This document shows positions 1 to 6,676 of a stretch of 7,092 nucleotides of DNA, one piece after another. The stretch is from contig JAAZVO010000136.1 in the NCBI GenBank assembly GCA_018623405.1, positions 1 to 7,092 of the forward strand. Reading direction: 5' to 3'. Position 1 is the first letter of the stretch; each line of letters starts with the position of its first letter. This DNA comes from Crocinitomicaceae bacterium (GTDB lineage Bacteria; Bacteroidota; Bacteroidia; Flavobacteriales_G; Salibacteraceae). A model generated the notes under the pieces. It was given only the letters and a program-made list of their open reading frames with translations. It was not told the origin of the DNA and did not search any database. Made by a program: the position numbers and the translations under genes.

Positions 1-853
1 AGGAAAAGATCAAATATTGGCACAAATCATTGTAATCAATGTTTCAGTGTTTATTGTTTTCAATATTCTGGATAATTTCTTTCCGCTCTCCTATTGGTTT
101 ATGCTGCCCGGCAATTTTTTGGGCGTTTTAACCAAGCCGCACACCATCTTTACTTACATGTTTTTGCATGGTGGGCTATTTCATATTTTATTCAATATGT
201 TATGGCTTTATTGGTTAGGCAAAATATTTATTGAGTATCAAGGAGCTAAAAGGTTTTCTGCCGTTTACTTTATGGGAGGAATTGCAGGAGGCTTGTTTTA
301 CATCCTATTCAATAATATGATTACGGGTTTTGGCGGTTTGGGAGGAACTACAGGTTTAATTGGCGCTTCGGCTGCGGTACTTGCTGTAGTGGCAGCTGTA
401 GGAACTTTACTGCCAAACTATACAATTCACCTTTTTTTACTTGGTCCTGTTCGCATGAAGTACCTAGCAATTGGCGCTGTGGTTATTTCATCATTACTTG
501 ATTTGAGTGTAAATACCGGTGGAAAAATATCTCACCTTGGTGGGGCTGCTTTTGGTTTTCTGTATGTTAGGTCGTTACAACGTGGAAAAGATTTAGGAGA
601 TGTTTTTTACAAGGTGTCAGACTTTTTCAAGTTTCTTTTCGCCAAAAAACCAAAAAAGATGAAGGTAACCTATTCAAGAGCTAAAGCTGGAGAAAGCAAA
701 AGAGCCACCAATAGAACAAGTTCCACAAGCTCAACAACACCATCGGTAGATCAGGCTGTAATTGACCGAATATTGGATAAAATTTCAAAATCAGGTTACG
801 ATAGCTTAACAAAGGAAGAAAAAAGCATTTTATTTAAGGCAAGTAACAACTAA
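1..853 (+). CDS. Rhomboid family intramembrane serine protease (5' partial)
   Basis: Multi-pass inner-membrane protease that cuts transmembrane substrates within the bilayer. Numbering from the TTG codon at 17, the rhomboid signatures are all present: H51/H56/N60 in the HGGLFHILFN segment, the nucleophile S118 in GASA, and the partner H173 in the SHLGG helix. About six hydrophobic segments span residues 3-185. A basic, Ser/Thr-rich cytoplasmic linker (about 205-240) leads to a conserved tail (246-278, DRILDKISKSGYDSLTKEEK) that I recall as the usual C-terminus of Bacteroidota rhomboids (DUF6576-like). The frame stays open through codons 2-16 to the left edge, reading GKDQI before the TTG. Family members carry a short hydrophilic stretch ahead of this first helix, so the TTG is probably internal and the real start is outside the window. 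The stop is 10 bases before the next gene, suggesting cotranscription. The physiological substrate is unknown. Confidence 0.93.
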   Translation, partial: GKDQILAQIIVINVSVFIVFNILDNFFPLSYWFMLPGNFLGVLTKPHTIFTYMFLHGGLFHILFNMLWLYWLGKIFIEYQGAKRFSAVYFMGGIAGGLFYILFNNMITGFGGLGGTTGLIGASAAVLAVVAAVGTLLPNYTIHLFLLGPVRMKYLAIGAVVISSLLDLSVNTGGKISHLGGAAFGFLYVRSLQRGKDLGDVFYKVSDFFKFLFAKKPKKMKVTYSRAKAGESKRATNRTSSTSSTTPSVDQAVIDRILDKISKSGYDSLTKEEKSILFKASNN

Positions 854-863
854 AATTAACCTC

Positions 864-1952
864 TTGCTAAAGCGATTTTTCAAATTCGGTCTATTTATAA
901 CCAATATTATTGTTGTAATTCTTTTTTTAATTGGGGCTATAGCAGCATACTTCTCACCTGAAATTTTCTTGCTCCCTGCATATTTAGGAATTGCTTTTCC
1001 TTATTTGGCACTGCTTAACTTAATCTTTATTGTTATTTGGATAATTAGGTGGAAAAGGTATGTGTGGCTTTCTGTTTTTGCTGCTTTCGCAGGATGGGGA
1101 CAATACCAAAGTATAGCACAATTTAATTTTGCCACCGCCAAAACAGATGGTACACCTCTAAAAATAATTACTCATAACATAAGAGCGTTTGGCCTAAACG
1201 GTCCACGATTTGAAAAAGAAACAGGAAGAAAAATCTTTAATTTTTACAGCAATACCCAAGCAGACATTTATTGCTTTCAAGAATTTTTTAATACCAAAAA
1301 TTTCAATTTTTTTCCCTTAGACTCAATGATTGCAGCCACCCAACTGCCTTACCAACACATTGAGTATTCAGTACATTTTAGGGGAAATGATTTTGGTTTG
1401 GCTACCTTTAGTAAATATCCTATAATTTCAAAAGGGGTTGTACCTGTAGCGCAACAAGGTACCAACATGTGTATATATACAGATGTTGAAATAGAAAACC
1501 GCATTTACAGAATTTACAATTTTCATTTAGCTTCCATTCATTTTAAAGAGTCGGAATACAGGTACATCGAAGAAATACAAAATAAAAATCAAGAAGAACA
1601 TATTAAAGCGGCGTCTAACCTTTTTACCTTATTGGGAGGCGCTTTCGAAAGGCGTGCTTTACAAGTTGAAACCATTAAAAAGCACATGAATTCATCACCC
1701 TATCCTGTAATTGTTTGTGGCGACTTTAACGACACCCCACATTCCTATGCCTACCACACCATTAAAAAAGGTATGAAAGACACATTTAATCAAAAAGGCT
1801 TTGGACTTGGCAACACATATAACGGAAACCTCCCCCCACTGAGGATAGATTTTGTAATGGTTCCTGAAAACTTTTCTACACTTAAACATCTTGTTATCAA
1901 AGAAAACCTTTCAGACCACTACCCTGTTTTAACTAATGTGTTACCTACATAA
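864..1952 (+). CDS. Membrane-anchored endonuclease/exonuclease/phosphatase (EEP) family protein
   Basis: The 362-residue protein has three N-terminal hydrophobic helices (about 8-30, 38-61, 66-80) followed by a complete EEP (DNase I / exonuclease III / inositol-phosphatase fold) domain from about residue 98. Visible catalytic and metal-binding positions are N105 (THNIRAFG), E140 (FQEFF), H221 (YNFHLAS), D287 and N289 (CGDFNDTP), D329 (RIDFVMVP) and D351-H352 (LSDHYPVL), so the active site looks intact. The fold cleaves phosphodiester or phosphomonoester bonds. Whether the substrate is nucleic acid, a lipid headgroup or a sugar phosphate cannot be read from sequence. The start is TTG: a stop lies upstream in frame at 807-809, no ATG or GTG follows it before 864, and starting at TTG gives the short basic N-terminus plus first helix that Bacteroidota homologues have. 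With three helices and a cytoplasmic N-terminus, the domain would probably face the periplasm, though this is inference. It is probably cotranscribed with the rhomboid gene. Confidence 0.9.
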   Translation: MLKRFFKFGLFITNIIVVILFLIGAIAAYFSPEIFLLPAYLGIAFPYLALLNLIFIVIWIIRWKRYVWLSVFAAFAGWGQYQSIAQFNFATAKTDGTPLKIITHNIRAFGLNGPRFEKETGRKIFNFYSNTQADIYCFQEFFNTKNFNFFPLDSMIAATQLPYQHIEYSVHFRGNDFGLATFSKYPIISKGVVPVAQQGTNMCIYTDVEIENRIYRIYNFHLASIHFKESEYRYIEEIQNKNQEEHIKAASNLFTLLGGAFERRALQVETIKKHMNSSPYPVIVCGDFNDTPHSYAYHTIKKGMKDTFNQKGFGLGNTYNGNLPPLRIDFVMVPENFSTLKHLVIKENLSDHYPVLTNVLPT

Positions 1953-1966
1953 AACCACTACTTTTG
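1937..1966 (+). promoter_or_regulatory. Putative Bacteroidota-type promoter for mtaB
   Basis: TACTTTTG at 1959-1966 fits the Bacteroidota -7 consensus TAnnTTTG exactly. TGTG at 1937-1940, 18 bases upstream, is a three-of-four match to the -33 TTTG element. The ATG of mtaB is only 8 bases past the -7 element, so transcription would start within a few bases of the start codon, giving a leaderless or near-leaderless mRNA. The -33 element lies inside the end of the preceding EEP gene. Confidence 0.55.
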
Positions 1967-1973
1967 CCGGCTC

Positions 1974-3284
1974 ATGCAACAGTTTAAAACCGTAGCTTTT
2001 CATACACTTGGCTGTAAATTAAATTTCTCAGAAACATCTAGCATTGCCAATGATTTACAAGTTGCAGGTTTTGCCAAAGTAGATTTTAATGGGGTAGCCG
2101 ATGTTTATATCATAAATACTTGCTCGGTAACAGACCAAGCAGATAAAAAATGTAGGAACTTTATCCGCAAAGCAAAAAGGCAAAACCCCGACGCTTTTGT
2201 GGTTGTTGTTGGATGTTATGCACAATTAAAACCTAAAGAAATTGCTGAAATAAAAGGAGTTAATCTAGTTTTAGGTACCAACGAAAAATTTAATGTAAAA
2301 AAATATCTCGAAGAAAAAACAGAGGCAAAAAACGAGTTTTTACAAGGTCATATTAAAGAAGTAAAAACTTTTGTTCCTTCTTTTTCTTTTGGCGATAGAA
2401 CTAGAACCTTTTTAAAGGTGCAAGATGGTTGCGATTATTTCTGTTCTTTTTGCACCATTCCACTTGCAAGAGGTAGAAGCAGAAATGCTTCCATACAAGA
2501 AACACTTGCCTCTGCCCAAAAGGCCATTGAAAAAGGCGCAAAAGAAATTGTACTAACAGGAGTAAATATTGGAGATTTTGGTAAAAGTACAGGCGAAACA
2601 TTCTTTGACCTTGTAAAAGCACTAGACAAACTTGAAGGAGTTGAACGCTTTAGGATTTCATCAATAGAGCCTAACCTATTGGAGGATGAGATTATAGAGT
2701 TTGTGTCCAAATCCAAAAAATTTATGCCTCACTTCCACATTCCATTGCAATCCGGTTCAGATGAGATTTTAGCAGGAATGAGAAGAAAATATAGAACTGA
2801 GCTTTACACCAACAGAGTTAACAAAATTAAATCGCTAATGCCTAATGTCTGCATAGGAGTTGACGTAATTGTAGGTTATCCCGGAGAAAACCATGAAGAA
2901 TTTTTAAAAACATATAATTACCTAAATGAATTACCTGTTTCTTACCTTCATGTATTTACCTACTCAGAAAGGCCAAACACAGTTGCAGTAAGGTTTGATG
3001 AAGTAGTTCCTCATCAAGAAAGGAATGAAAGAAGTACCATGTTAAGGATTCTTTCAGAAAAGAAAAAAAGGGCTTTTTATGAGTCTCAAAAAGGTAATGA
3101 GTTCACCGTACTATGGGAAGCTCAAGAAGATAATGGACTAATGCAAGGCTTTACTGAGAATTATTTAAAGTGTGTAACCCCTTTCAACCCTCAACTTGCC
3201 AATACAATAACACCGGTTTGGGTAAATGAATTAAAGGATTCAACCACCTTCATGGCTCAAACCTCAGAAACTATTCCTTCGTGA
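1974..3284 (+). CDS. mtaB: tRNA t6A37 methylthiotransferase MtaB
   Basis: Radical-SAM methylthiotransferase that converts N6-threonylcarbamoyladenosine at position 37 of ANN-decoding tRNAs to the 2-methylthio form (ms2t6A), improving codon reading. Domains in order: an N-terminal UPF0004 domain with auxiliary [4Fe-4S] cysteines C14 (TLGCKLN), C50 (NTCSVTD) and C81 (VGCYAQ); a radical SAM core with C153, C157 and C160 in CDYFCSFC; and a C-terminal TRAM-like RNA-binding segment from about residue 374. The TLGCKLNFSET signature separates it from MiaB (typically GCQMN) and RimO (GCPKN). At 436 residues it is the usual family length. The ATG at 1974 gives a normal N-terminus directly before the first strand. 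Its TGA overlaps the GTG of the next gene by four bases, which suggests coupled translation. Confidence 0.95.
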   Translation: MQQFKTVAFHTLGCKLNFSETSSIANDLQVAGFAKVDFNGVADVYIINTCSVTDQADKKCRNFIRKAKRQNPDAFVVVVGCYAQLKPKEIAEIKGVNLVLGTNEKFNVKKYLEEKTEAKNEFLQGHIKEVKTFVPSFSFGDRTRTFLKVQDGCDYFCSFCTIPLARGRSRNASIQETLASAQKAIEKGAKEIVLTGVNIGDFGKSTGETFFDLVKALDKLEGVERFRISSIEPNLLEDEIIEFVSKSKKFMPHFHIPLQSGSDEILAGMRRKYRTELYTNRVNKIKSLMPNVCIGVDVIVGYPGENHEEFLKTYNYLNELPVSYLHVFTYSERPNTVAVRFDEVVPHQERNERSTMLRILSEKKKRAFYESQKGNEFTVLWEAQEDNGLMQGFTENYLKCVTPFNPQLANTITPVWVNELKDSTTFMAQTSETIPS

Positions 3285-4069
3285 ATTTAGAAAAACTAAC
3301 CTATAACCTAGTTGATTTTTGCAGCGAATTAGGTGATGAATTGCTTGCCAAAAGATTAGAGTTAAAGTCTGAAAATATTGAACACAAAGGGTTACATGAC
3401 CTCGTTACAACCCTCGATAAATATTCTGAAAAAGAAATAATTAATTATTGCCTTACTCAACTTCCCCAATCTAGTTTTTTAGCTGAAGAAGGCACAGTTG
3501 ATGCGCAAAAAGGTGAATACCGATGGATAATTGATCCTATTGATGGTACAACCAACTTTATTCATGGCATCCCGAGTTTTGCGTTTAGCATTGCCCTTCA
3601 AAAAAATGAAGAAACCATTTTGGGGGTGGTTTATGAAATGAATTTAAAAGAAGCCTTTCATGCTTGGCAAGGCGGCCCTGCTTTGCTTAATAACATACCA
3701 ATAAAAGTATCTTCTACAAAAAATTTATCGAATAGCCTCTTAGCTACCGGGTTTCCTTACACAGACTTCGGAAAAACAGATGCCTATCTTAAAGTTTTTA
3801 AAAAGTTTATGGAAAATTCACGAGGCTTAAGAAGGTTAGGCTCTGCAGCCACAGACCTAGCATACGTTGCGGCAGGAAGATTTGATGGTTTTTACGAATA
3901 TGGATTAAAACCTTGGGATGTAGCCGCAGGAAGCTTTATAGTGACTCAAGCAGGCGGCCATGTTTCAGATTTCAACAATAGCAACAACTTTGTTTTTGGC
4001 GAAACTTTATTAGCCAGTAACAATCTACTCCACACTGAAATGCTAAAAACCATTAATTCCTATTTTTAA
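3281..4069 (+). CDS. Inositol monophosphatase family protein (SuhB-like)
   Basis: A soluble Mg2+-dependent phosphatase of 262 residues, the normal length for the family. Metal-binding residues are E69 (LAEEG), D85 and D88 in the motif DPIDGTTNF, and D213 in the second motif KPWDVAAG, followed by the AGGHVSDF segment. These are the complete IMPase signatures. The WxIDPIDGTTNFIHG form resembles SuhB/inositol-1-phosphatase more than CysQ or fructose bisphosphatase relatives, but related bacterial enzymes also hydrolyse histidinol phosphate or other phosphoesters, so the substrate is not settled and I give no symbol. The start is GTG: it sits inside the mtaB stop (GTGA, 3281-3284) and produces the expected N-terminus, while starting later would remove the first helix. 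Translation is probably coupled to mtaB, and nfeD follows three bases after the stop. Confidence 0.93.
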   Translation: MNLEKLTYNLVDFCSELGDELLAKRLELKSENIEHKGLHDLVTTLDKYSEKEIINYCLTQLPQSSFLAEEGTVDAQKGEYRWIIDPIDGTTNFIHGIPSFAFSIALQKNEETILGVVYEMNLKEAFHAWQGGPALLNNIPIKVSSTKNLSNSLLATGFPYTDFGKTDAYLKVFKKFMENSRGLRRLGSAATDLAYVAAGRFDGFYEYGLKPWDVAAGSFIVTQAGGHVSDFNNSNNFVFGETLLASNNLLHTEMLKTINSYF

Positions 4070-4072
4070 AGC

Positions 4073-5437
4073 ATGAAATGGAGAAATATTTTTAGGGTTT
4101 TTGCCTTATTTTCCGCACTAATTCTTTTTCAATCTCAAACCGCTGAAACAACTAGTGAGCCTTTAAAGGTTTACAGGTTTGAAATAAAAGATGAAATTGG
4201 GCCACCAACTTGGCGAATTACTAAAACAGCAATAGACGAAGCTCATAAGTTAGGGGCTGATTATATATTACTAATCCTCAATACTTATGGAGGACTTGTT
4301 TCATCTGCTGATTCAATACGAACCTATTTATTAGACTCCAAAATTCCTGTGATAGTTTTTATTGAGAACAATGCTGCTTCAGCAGGGGCTTTAATTTCAT
4401 TAGCATGCGACAGTATTTACATTAAACCCGGCTCTACAATTGGTGCTGCAACTGTTGTAAATCAATCAGGAGAGGCCGTGCCTGATAAATACCAATCTTA
4501 CATGCGAAAAAAGATGCGCGCAACAGCAGAAGAAAATGGCAGAAACCCCGATATTGCTGAGGCTATGGTAGATCCTGATAAAGAAGTGGAAGGGATTTCT
4601 GAAAAAGGAAAAGTATTAACATTTACTGCTAAAGAAGCTTTAGAAAATGGATTTGCAGAAGGTATTTATGATGATTATAAAGAAGCCCTAGAGGCGGCTA
4701 ACATCAAAAACTATACACTCACAAGTTACAAACCATCTCAGCTAGATAGCATTATCTTATGGTTGATAGACCCTATAATTAGTGGAATATTAATCATGCT
4801 AATTATTGGTGGAATTTATTTTGAGCTCCAAACACCGGGTTTAGGCTTTCCTATTGTTTTAGCCATTATTGGAGCACTACTCTACTTTGCACCATTGTAT
4901 CTTGAAGGGTTAGCTGAAAACTGGGAAATTCTTTTGTTCTTGGTGGGAATAATCCTTTTAGGAATAGAGGTTTTTGCTGTTCCGGGGTTTGGCATTTTTG
5001 GTGTGGGCGGCTTGGTGTTTATTATAGTTGGTTTATCGTTTAGCATGATTGGCAATAAAGGCTTCGACTTTACGGGTATTGATGCTTCAACCATTGTACA
5101 AAATGTATTTATTGTAATTATTTCTTCCTCTCTATCTGTGGGAGGTGCAATAATTTTAGGCGCGCGTTTACTTACCTCTCATGCTTTTTCTAAATTGGTT
5201 TTAAGCGGCACTCAAAAACGCGAAGATGGATTTGTGAGCAGTGGAAGAAACAACGAAAAAAGTTGGGTAGGAAAAACAGCCATCGCTGCTACAGTATTAA
5301 GACCTTCAGGAAAAATAGAATTGGAAAATGATCTTTTTGATGCAACCGCTTCAGAAGGGTTCATAGATAAAGGGGCTCGTGTTAAAATCATTCAACACCA
5401 AAATGCCCAATTCATTGTTCGAAAAATAGAAGATTAA
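4073..5437 (+). CDS. NfeD family membrane-bound serine protease (ClpP class, long form)
   Basis: Long-form NfeD (454 residues) with three parts. First is a signal-like hydrophobic N-terminus (residues 1-24). Next is a ClpP/SppA-fold serine protease domain (about 30-215): NTYGG contributes the oxyanion region, the nucleophile is probably S103 in NNAASAGAL, and the general base is probably K139 in DKYQSYMRKK by recalled alignment with the archaeal PH1510 protease, which is a Ser-Lys enzyme cleaving stomatin. Last come about five membrane helices (225-375), and a soluble OB-fold NfeD C-terminal domain (about 395-454, GKTAIAATVLRPSGKI). The family acts in membrane protein quality control, usually with a flotillin or stomatin partner that is often encoded next door. 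No such gene follows here; an unrelated T9SS cargo gene does. The ATG lies three bases after the preceding stop, consistent with an operon. Confidence 0.92.
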   Translation: MKWRNIFRVFALFSALILFQSQTAETTSEPLKVYRFEIKDEIGPPTWRITKTAIDEAHKLGADYILLILNTYGGLVSSADSIRTYLLDSKIPVIVFIENNAASAGALISLACDSIYIKPGSTIGAATVVNQSGEAVPDKYQSYMRKKMRATAEENGRNPDIAEAMVDPDKEVEGISEKGKVLTFTAKEALENGFAEGIYDDYKEALEAANIKNYTLTSYKPSQLDSIILWLIDPIISGILIMLIIGGIYFELQTPGLGFPIVLAIIGALLYFAPLYLEGLAENWEILLFLVGIILLGIEVFAVPGFGIFGVGGLVFIIVGLSFSMIGNKGFDFTGIDASTIVQNVFIVIISSSLSVGGAIILGARLLTSHAFSKLVLSGTQKREDGFVSSGRNNEKSWVGKTAIAATVLRPSGKIELENDLFDATASEGFIDKGARVKIIQHQNAQFIVRKIED

Positions 5438-5454
5438 GTTTTAAGTATTTTCTT

Positions 5455-5472
5455 ATTTTCACGTGATAAAAT
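5455..5472. promoter_or_regulatory. CACGTG palindrome with A/T arms, possible operator or promoter-proximal site
   Basis: CACGTG at 5460-5465 is flanked by ATTTT on the left and AAAAT on the right (offset by two bases), forming a near-perfect inverted repeat in the 43-base gap before the T9SS gene. TATTTTCA at 5454-5461 is an imperfect match to the TAnnTTTG -7 element, with no clear -33 partner, so a promoter here is weak at best. The hairpin is too A/T-rich and too short to be a convincing terminator for nfeD. Confidence 0.25.
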
Positions 5473-5480
5473 TTTAATCT

Positions 5481-6557
5481 ATGAAAAAACTCTACTTCTT
5501 TACCATTGGTTTATTTCTTTTTGCCTCTGCTAGTGCACAGTACGACCTTACAGATGCAAATAACACACCTACCGCCGGAGATTCTTATAAAATTTATAAG
5601 GTTGAAGGTTCAGTTAATGCCGGTTCTTCGGGCGCTGATGTTTCTTGGGATTTTTCATCTTTAAGTACTGCAACCGAAATTGACTTGCTATGGGAGGCTA
5701 CAGATAATGCCACAGGAAATCCTGACCTATACTATTCAAACCCTGCAGTTGGATTACCTAACTTAAAATGTACCTATGATTCTACTGTGATGTTTTTTAT
5801 TACTTCATCTTCAGGAATGCAAACAGTTGGAAAAGCAACAGCTTACGGAGGTATAATGGGTATTTATCAATTAATGCCCTATGGAGCAGTAGTAGATTAT
5901 TACGACTACCCTTTCGCCTACCAAGACAAAAATACAACTTCAGTTACTTTTTCTTACGTAGAGCAATTAGGTCAGTTCCCACTTTCAGGAGAAGTTACCG
6001 GAAACTTTGTTGTTGAGTATGATGGTTATGGTAACATTACCTTACCTGACGGGAAATATGTTAGCGATGTGGCTAGAATTAAAATTACTGAAACTTATGA
6101 CAAACCATCAGGAGGTGCAGGCTCTATTTCAAAGATCAGAAATACTTTTTATGAATATAGAGAGGCTTTTACCCCTTCTTGGATTGCTAGAATTGAAGAG
6201 TCAATTGTTACAGATGCCACTACTTCTAATGACATTACAAGACAAAACGGTTATTTTGTAAAAGGATCTCAAGTACAGAATGTTGCAGAATTAATTGCTA
6301 ATTCAAACAACATGGTAGTATATCCAAACCCAACTGTAAACGAAGCAAATATTTCATTTGATTTAGATAAGAGAAGTGATGTAATTATTTCTGTAATCGA
6401 TATTCTTGGAAACACTGTTTCTTACGATAAAATGGAAAATCTATCTGCGGGTAATTACAACGAAATTTTAGATATGAGCAATTTAACAAAAGGCTATTAT
6501 TTGGTTAAATTGAACATAAATGGAAAAATTCAAGCCCAAAAAATTCAAAAACTTTAA
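5481..6557 (+). CDS. T9SS type A sorting domain-containing secreted protein, function unknown
   Basis: Exported protein of 358 residues. Residues 1-19 form a Sec signal peptide with an ASA cleavage site leaving Q20 at the mature N-terminus, as is common in this phylum. Residues about 278-358 are a Por secretion tail: YPNP at 281-284, a beta-rich middle, and the terminal pattern LTKGYYLVKLNINGK followed by basic residues. This tail directs the protein through the outer membrane by Type IX secretion, to be released or attached to the surface. The body (20-277) has no enzyme motif I recognise. It opens with NTPTAGDSYKIY, has VSWDFSSL at about residue 54, and later YGNITLPDGKYVSDVARIK. I recall this pattern from other uncharacterised T9SS proteins in Flavobacteriales. 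It is beta-rich and aromatic, with no obvious catalytic cluster. The ATG at 5481 begins a normal signal peptide. A strong terminator directly follows, so it ends its transcription unit. Confidence 0.9.
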   Translation: MKKLYFFTIGLFLFASASAQYDLTDANNTPTAGDSYKIYKVEGSVNAGSSGADVSWDFSSLSTATEIDLLWEATDNATGNPDLYYSNPAVGLPNLKCTYDSTVMFFITSSSGMQTVGKATAYGGIMGIYQLMPYGAVVDYYDYPFAYQDKNTTSVTFSYVEQLGQFPLSGEVTGNFVVEYDGYGNITLPDGKYVSDVARIKITETYDKPSGGAGSISKIRNTFYEYREAFTPSWIARIEESIVTDATTSNDITRQNGYFVKGSQVQNVAELIANSNNMVVYPNPTVNEANISFDLDKRSDVIISVIDILGNTVSYDKMENLSAGNYNEILDMSNLTKGYYLVKLNINGKIQAQKIQKL

Positions 6558-6560
6558 TAA

Positions 6561-6595
6561 AAAAACCCTATTTCCGACTTGGAAGTAGGGTTTTT
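6561..6595 (+). terminator. Strong intrinsic terminator after the T9SS protein gene
   Basis: AAAAACCCTA (6561-6570) pairs perfectly with TAGGGTTTTT (6586-6595), and the stem continues with TTTCC (6571-6575) against GGAAG (6581-6585) through one G-U pair. This makes a 15-bp stem with a five-base loop, GACTT. The T run forms the 3' arm. A matching A run on the left (through 6565) means it could also work on the opposite strand. It begins three bases after the stop codon. Confidence 0.9.
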
Positions 6596-6616
6596 GATAT
6601 GTTTTTCAACGAATGT

Positions 6617-6646
6617 TTTGTCAAGTAGAAACCTTGTTTATTTTTG
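6617..6646 (+). promoter_or_regulatory. Bacteroidota-type promoter for the TerB-domain gene
   Basis: TTTG at 6617-6620 and TATTTTTG at 6639-6646 match the -33 (TTTG) and -7 (TAnnTTTG) consensus elements exactly, with an 18-base spacer. The site lies just after the terminator and 30 bases before the next ATG, so the leader would be about 25 bases, A-rich and with only a weak purine stretch (AGAGAAAG, 6656-6663) as a ribosome-binding candidate. The position fits the start of a new transcription unit. Confidence 0.7.
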
Positions 6647-6676
6647 GTGCTAATCAGAGAAAGAAAATAAGTCTGA

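Noticed and set aside
1695..1889. Open stretch on the - strand inside the EEP gene
   Set aside because: It is antisense to the conserved catalytic region (D287, D329), its translation shows no domain, and the + strand gene explains the sequence.
2401..2716. Two overlapping - strand open stretches inside mtaB
   Set aside because: They lie opposite the radical SAM core (C153-C160) and have low-complexity, composition-driven translations. They are shadows of mtaB.
4882..5094. Open stretch on the - strand inside nfeD
   Set aside because: It is a Pro/Lys-rich translation produced by reading the antisense of membrane-helix codons, with no start context or family match.
5438..5480. Intrinsic terminator after nfeD
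   Set aside because: The only hairpin, around CACGTG, has A/T-only arms with an offset and no T run directly after it, so termination there is unconvincing.
6007..6261. Leu/Met-rich + strand frame inside the T9SS gene
   Set aside because: It is an out-of-frame reading of the T9SS body with compositionally biased translation and no promoter or independent support.
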